Origin: Phyto melanocephala | Lineage: Eukaryota > Arthropoda > Insecta > Diptera > Rhinophoridae | Direction of reading: 5' to 3' | DNA length: 64,000 nucleotides | NCBI GenBank assembly: GCA_941918925.1 | Contig: OW799233.1 | Span: forward strand, 147,748,223 to 147,812,222 | Shown here: piece by piece, positions 61,045 through 64,000 of the stretch | How positions within the stretch are numbered: the first letter of the stretch is position 1 | Layout of the letters: every line of letters begins with the position of its first letter | Notes under the pieces: generated by a model | Seen by the model: the letters and a program-made list of their open reading frames with translations, nothing else | Database searches by the model: none | What the model was told of the DNA's origin: nothing | Program-made: the position numbers and the translations under genes

Positions 61045-62075
61045 GATACCCACCGCCAATTTTTTGGCACAAAATTTATTACATTTTTATTAACGCTGAT
61101 TACCAAGGAATAACTTCTTCATACTTTCTGTGTAACTTCGATTGAATATTAGTTTGTTTTCCTAAATTTATTCTTGCAATGAAACCCTAAATATATCTAC
61201 ATTAGGAGTAATTCCACACTCATTTTTACTACAGTATTGTATTTTTACAAAAACTGAAGAGTAAAATTTAATAGCCAGATGTAGTTAAAACATTATATTT
61301 GCTTTGTAAGGGCATGGCACTTCCTACTTTTAAAATAATATAATTAATTTTTAATTCAACTAATGTAATCCATTATTAACTTATTTTCTAAAATTTTTGT
61401 CCAACTAGATATTATATGAATTTAAGATAAATATGTCTATAGAAGGTGGGCGTTAAAGTCACTTGTACGAGCTTTTGAATTTCACAAATAGCTTAATATG
61501 TGGGAAGTAAGTGCTAAACTAGGCGTGTCAAAGTAATTTCTGCTAATGAACTTAATTTAGATATTTCAATACACAGTCCTTTATTCTTCAATCATCTTTG
61601 TCCGTTTTTTGTCCAGAGAAATTATATGAGCTTGGGATACAACGTTATATGTAAAATTAACCGTGTCACTTTAATTTTTCTTTATTTTAAATCTACTGAC
61701 CAATAATGTTTGCAAAATTTCAGAATCGTTTCTATCGTTTGTTAATTTTGTAAAGTTTAAAACGTCATCGTGCGGTACATTTTAATCGACAACTCCTTTC
61801 GTAATGTAATAATAATGTCGCTTTACGTTAATATGTTTGAACACAATCGCATTTAATTCGATGTGAAAAAGATATCTTTTTTATCTACTCTTATATTACA
61901 AGCTTTAACTCTCTTCCTAATATACCAATTTAGCAATGTGCAATACCAAACATTCTTTATGTATTAGAAATATTTTAGCGAAATTGTATTTCCGACGGAC
62001 AGACGGACGAACATAGCTAGATTGTTCTAAAATGAAACCAGGTCTCATAAAGTATATAATTTGTATAAATTATAA
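61045..62075 (+). mobile_element. Family A repeat, diverged copy with empty MITE site
   Basis: Begins GATACCCACCGCCAATTTTT (palindrome lost), has GTGTAACTTCGATTGAATAT at about 61131 in place of the MITE, the GTGGGCGTTAAAGT block near 61445, TCGCTTTACGTTAATATG near 61810 and GACGGACAGACGGACG near 61995. It ends near CATAAAGTATATAATTTG without the hairpin. Confidence 0.7.
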
Positions 62076-62093
62076 TTTGTATACATATTTACC

Positions 62094-62190
62094 CTGAAGA
62101 AGCTACCCATTGTTTGGTAGCGAAATATTGGTTTTCTAATAAATAATTTTTTATAAAAAAACAAAACGTTGATTTCAAGCTTAAATAAAA
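62094..62190 (+). ncRNA. Hammerhead-like core motif, copy 4, with tail
   Basis: CTGAAGA (62094-62100), extra A, GCTACC (62102-62107) paired with GGTAGC (62116-62121), loop CATTGTTT, GAAA (62122-62125). One pair longer than copies 1-3. The downstream TTGATTTCAAGCTTAAATAA resembles the tail of the other copies. It sits at the broken 3' end of the family A copy. Confidence 0.4.
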
Positions 62191-62812
62191 ATCAAATATT
62201 ATCAATTAAAAAAGATCAAGAAATTTAGACGATATATTTATAATTTTTTAATTATGATATTTTCGTCTTTTAACTTAAAGAACTGTAGATATTACCCTCT
62301 TATATGAGTGTGTACAATGAGTTTGGAAAAAATAATGCATGAATACGTTTTCGTGTTTTAATTTTTTTATTTACTTCTCTTTACTTTTTGAGACGAATGT
62401 GTAAACATTGTGTTTCTAAGTAATAGAATCGAATGGAAAATAAAATCCTCAAGGCATTCCTGTTTGTATTTAGTATATGAAAAGCTTATTGCGTATGTAT
62501 GTATCTATGTGTGTATGTATATGTAACCAAACCGTATAAAAGAATAACAATGTATTTAACCACTCGCATATAAACACTAATACAGGCATAGATCATTACT
62601 CCCTATTTCAGACAAATAATAAACATTGACTGCACCGACGTTAAAACAACACATGAATACTCGTACGTCGAACGTACTCATCATCATTATTCATCGTTGT
62701 GTTTATACATATCTCACATAAACAAAAGTATTCCTGCGTTAAAAGTAAATGCCAAATAAATAATTTTATTGAAAAGAGGCAAATAATAAGACAAACAAAA
62801 AATATTCATCAG
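62191..62812. other. AT-rich stretch, nothing recognised
   Basis: GTATGTATG-type microsatellite near 62492-62523 only. Confidence 0.4.
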
Positions 62813-62820
62813 ATACCAAG

Positions 62821-63438
62821 CAGAGCTGTAAAAAGCTGCAATCAATTGACATTGAAATCAAAGTGATTTCAACCAAACTGATTTTATTCTTTGATTTCTA
62901 AATGATTTCAGATTTCAAAATGAAATCTTGTCAAAACTGCAATATTTTTTGATTGCAATAATTTTGATATCATTTTTTTTTAGAAATCATGTGATTTCAA
63001 CAAGTTCCCTTGAAATCATGTGATTTCAATAAATTCTCTTGAAATCACAACTATAGTAAAAGTCCAATGAAATAATTTACATTTGGAATCTAGCGGTTTC
63101 TACTAGAATCTGGTGGAAACCTCCAAATTTTTGGTGGAAACCTCTAGATTTTAGTAAAAATCATTTTTCATTTGAAAAGAACGATTCTGATTTAACTTTG
63201 ATTGCAATTACTGGATTTGATTGCAATTAAAGTAATTGCAATCAAATTGATTGCAATCAAATTTGATTGCAATCAATTTATATATAAATTGATTTCAAAA
63301 AATTGATTCAATCGTTTTTATCATATTGATTTCATGATCAAATCAATTTACGATTTTTAATGCAATCAAAAAATTTGCAATCATTAAAGCGAAATCATGT
63401 GATTGCAATTAAATCGATTGCAATCATTTACAGCTCTG
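62821..63438. mobile_element. hAT-type MITE built of subterminal repeats, 8-bp TSD
   Basis: The terminus CAGAGCTGTAAA (62821) is inverted as TTTACAGCTCTG (ending 63438). ATACCAAG flanks both sides exactly (62813-62820, 63439-63446). The interior is dominated by GATTGCAATC-type motifs (right half, about ten) and TGATTTCAA/TTGAAATCA motifs (left half), in both orientations. No coding frame. Perfect TSD and termini suggest a recent insertion. Confidence 0.85.
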
Positions 63439-63446
63439 ATACCAAG

Positions 63447-64000
63447 TCAAATGATGGAAGATTAAAGGCGGTAATGAAGATGTGGCAACGATGTAATATA
63501 CAGCATTAGCCAGCTATTTGGAGCCATACATTAAATAACAATTAAAACAAAAGAAATCGAAACGGAAATAAAATTTCCACGGAAATAAAATGCTGAACAA
63601 ACATCCTATTTCAAAGTTTAAACGAAAGGTGGAAAAATAAGCACAAACCACAGCCCTCACACTAGAGTTTTCACAAGGAAAAAAATGTCGGCAAGATTTG
63701 GGGGAAATTATAGAAATAAGAAAAGTAAATATTAAACAATTTAATGTACGAGGTAATTTTACAAAGTGTTTTTAATTAATGAATTTTTATATAGTGTTTG
63801 CCACAATGTCATAACTTTCTAAAATCTTAAAATGATTAAAAATTATTTTCTTATTTTATTTTATTTTATTTTATTTTTATTTTCAACAAAAGTAATATAA
63901 AAAGCCCCAAAGGTCAAAAAACTATATTACAAAGAATATTCTTACAAATAAAACAATTTTTATTATTTTTACAATTGGCTCCCCAGTCGAAAGAAAGAAA
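63447..64000. other. Unique stretch at window end, UTR-like
   Basis: 63.45-63.70 kb is A-rich and T-poor. An (ATTTT)n tract lies at about 63852-63883. No frame or signal to name a gene. Confidence 0.35.
63852..63883. repeat. (TTTTA)n microsatellite
   Basis: About six pentanucleotide units. Confidence 0.85.

Overview
This window looks like non-coding, strongly AT-rich chromosomal DNA from a higher (probably calyptrate) fly. The evidence is the dispersed repeat families with a TCGGC palindrome and GACGGACA / CCGTCTGTCC blocks that I recall from dipteran genomes, the fly-type transposon relics, and the absence of operons, long ORFs or ribosome-binding-site-led genes. I see no convincing host-gene exon. 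Only one reading frame exceeds 200 codons without a stop, and it is the 3' end of a LINE. The long unique stretches with A-rich, CAA/CAG-containing, UTR-like patches would fit a large intron or intergenic regulatory territory, but that is inference.

Almost everything recognisable is mobile-element debris. (1) Two related non-coding repeat families share a 5' end (AACAAGTAAG, then an ATTCGGC..GCCGAAT palindrome). Family A lies at 15.4-17.6, 29.6-32.3 (inverted), 53.7-55.0 and 61.0-62.1 kb, with fragments at 4.2, 9.0 and 36.4 kb. Family B lies at 4.9-5.7, 18.2-19.2, 38.2-39.3 and 57.6-58.9 kb, with fragments at 2.2, 11.2 and 53.5 kb. (2) Non-autonomous hAT-type elements lie at 1-1.28, 7.18-8.46, 57.7-58.3 and 62.8-63.4 kb; the last three have 8-bp target duplications. 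(3) Tc1/mariner relics are a mariner-type fragment at 10.8 kb, three DD41D-type transposase relics at 33.2-36.1 kb (two abutting on a shared TA), a Tc3-like relic at 40.6 kb, and a deletion-derived MITE family (15.6, 22.3, 31.6 kb). (4) There is a piggyBac C-terminal relic at 43.5 kb. (5) LINE relics lie at 24.3, 26.4-27.6, 46.3 and 59.5-60.4 kb. (6) A small Helitron lies at 23.3 kb, with a second Helitron-like 3' end at 38.1 kb. (7) Several inverted-repeat MITEs and foldbacks lie at 32.5, 37.3, 45.7, 46.7, 52.3 and 55.7 kb.

The most interesting thread is a small structured motif found five times (5.2, 51.7, 53.3, 60.7, 62.1 kb): CTGANGA, a variable but base-paired stem, then GAAA. It resembles a hammerhead ribozyme core with one extra nucleotide. 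Two copies sit inside foldback units, one of which (53.10-53.40 kb) is bounded by a 14-bp target duplication, suggesting a Penelope-like or retrozyme-like retroelement. The nested insertions also allow relative dating: one Tc1/mariner MITE occupies the same TA site in two family A copies, while two other copies keep the empty site.

The remaining stretches (about 5.7-7.2, 12.2-14.0, 19.2-22.3, 24.7-26.4, 27.6-29.6, 41.5-43.4, 47-49.8 and 56.1-57.6 kb) are AT-rich with scattered microsatellites and no gene I can support.
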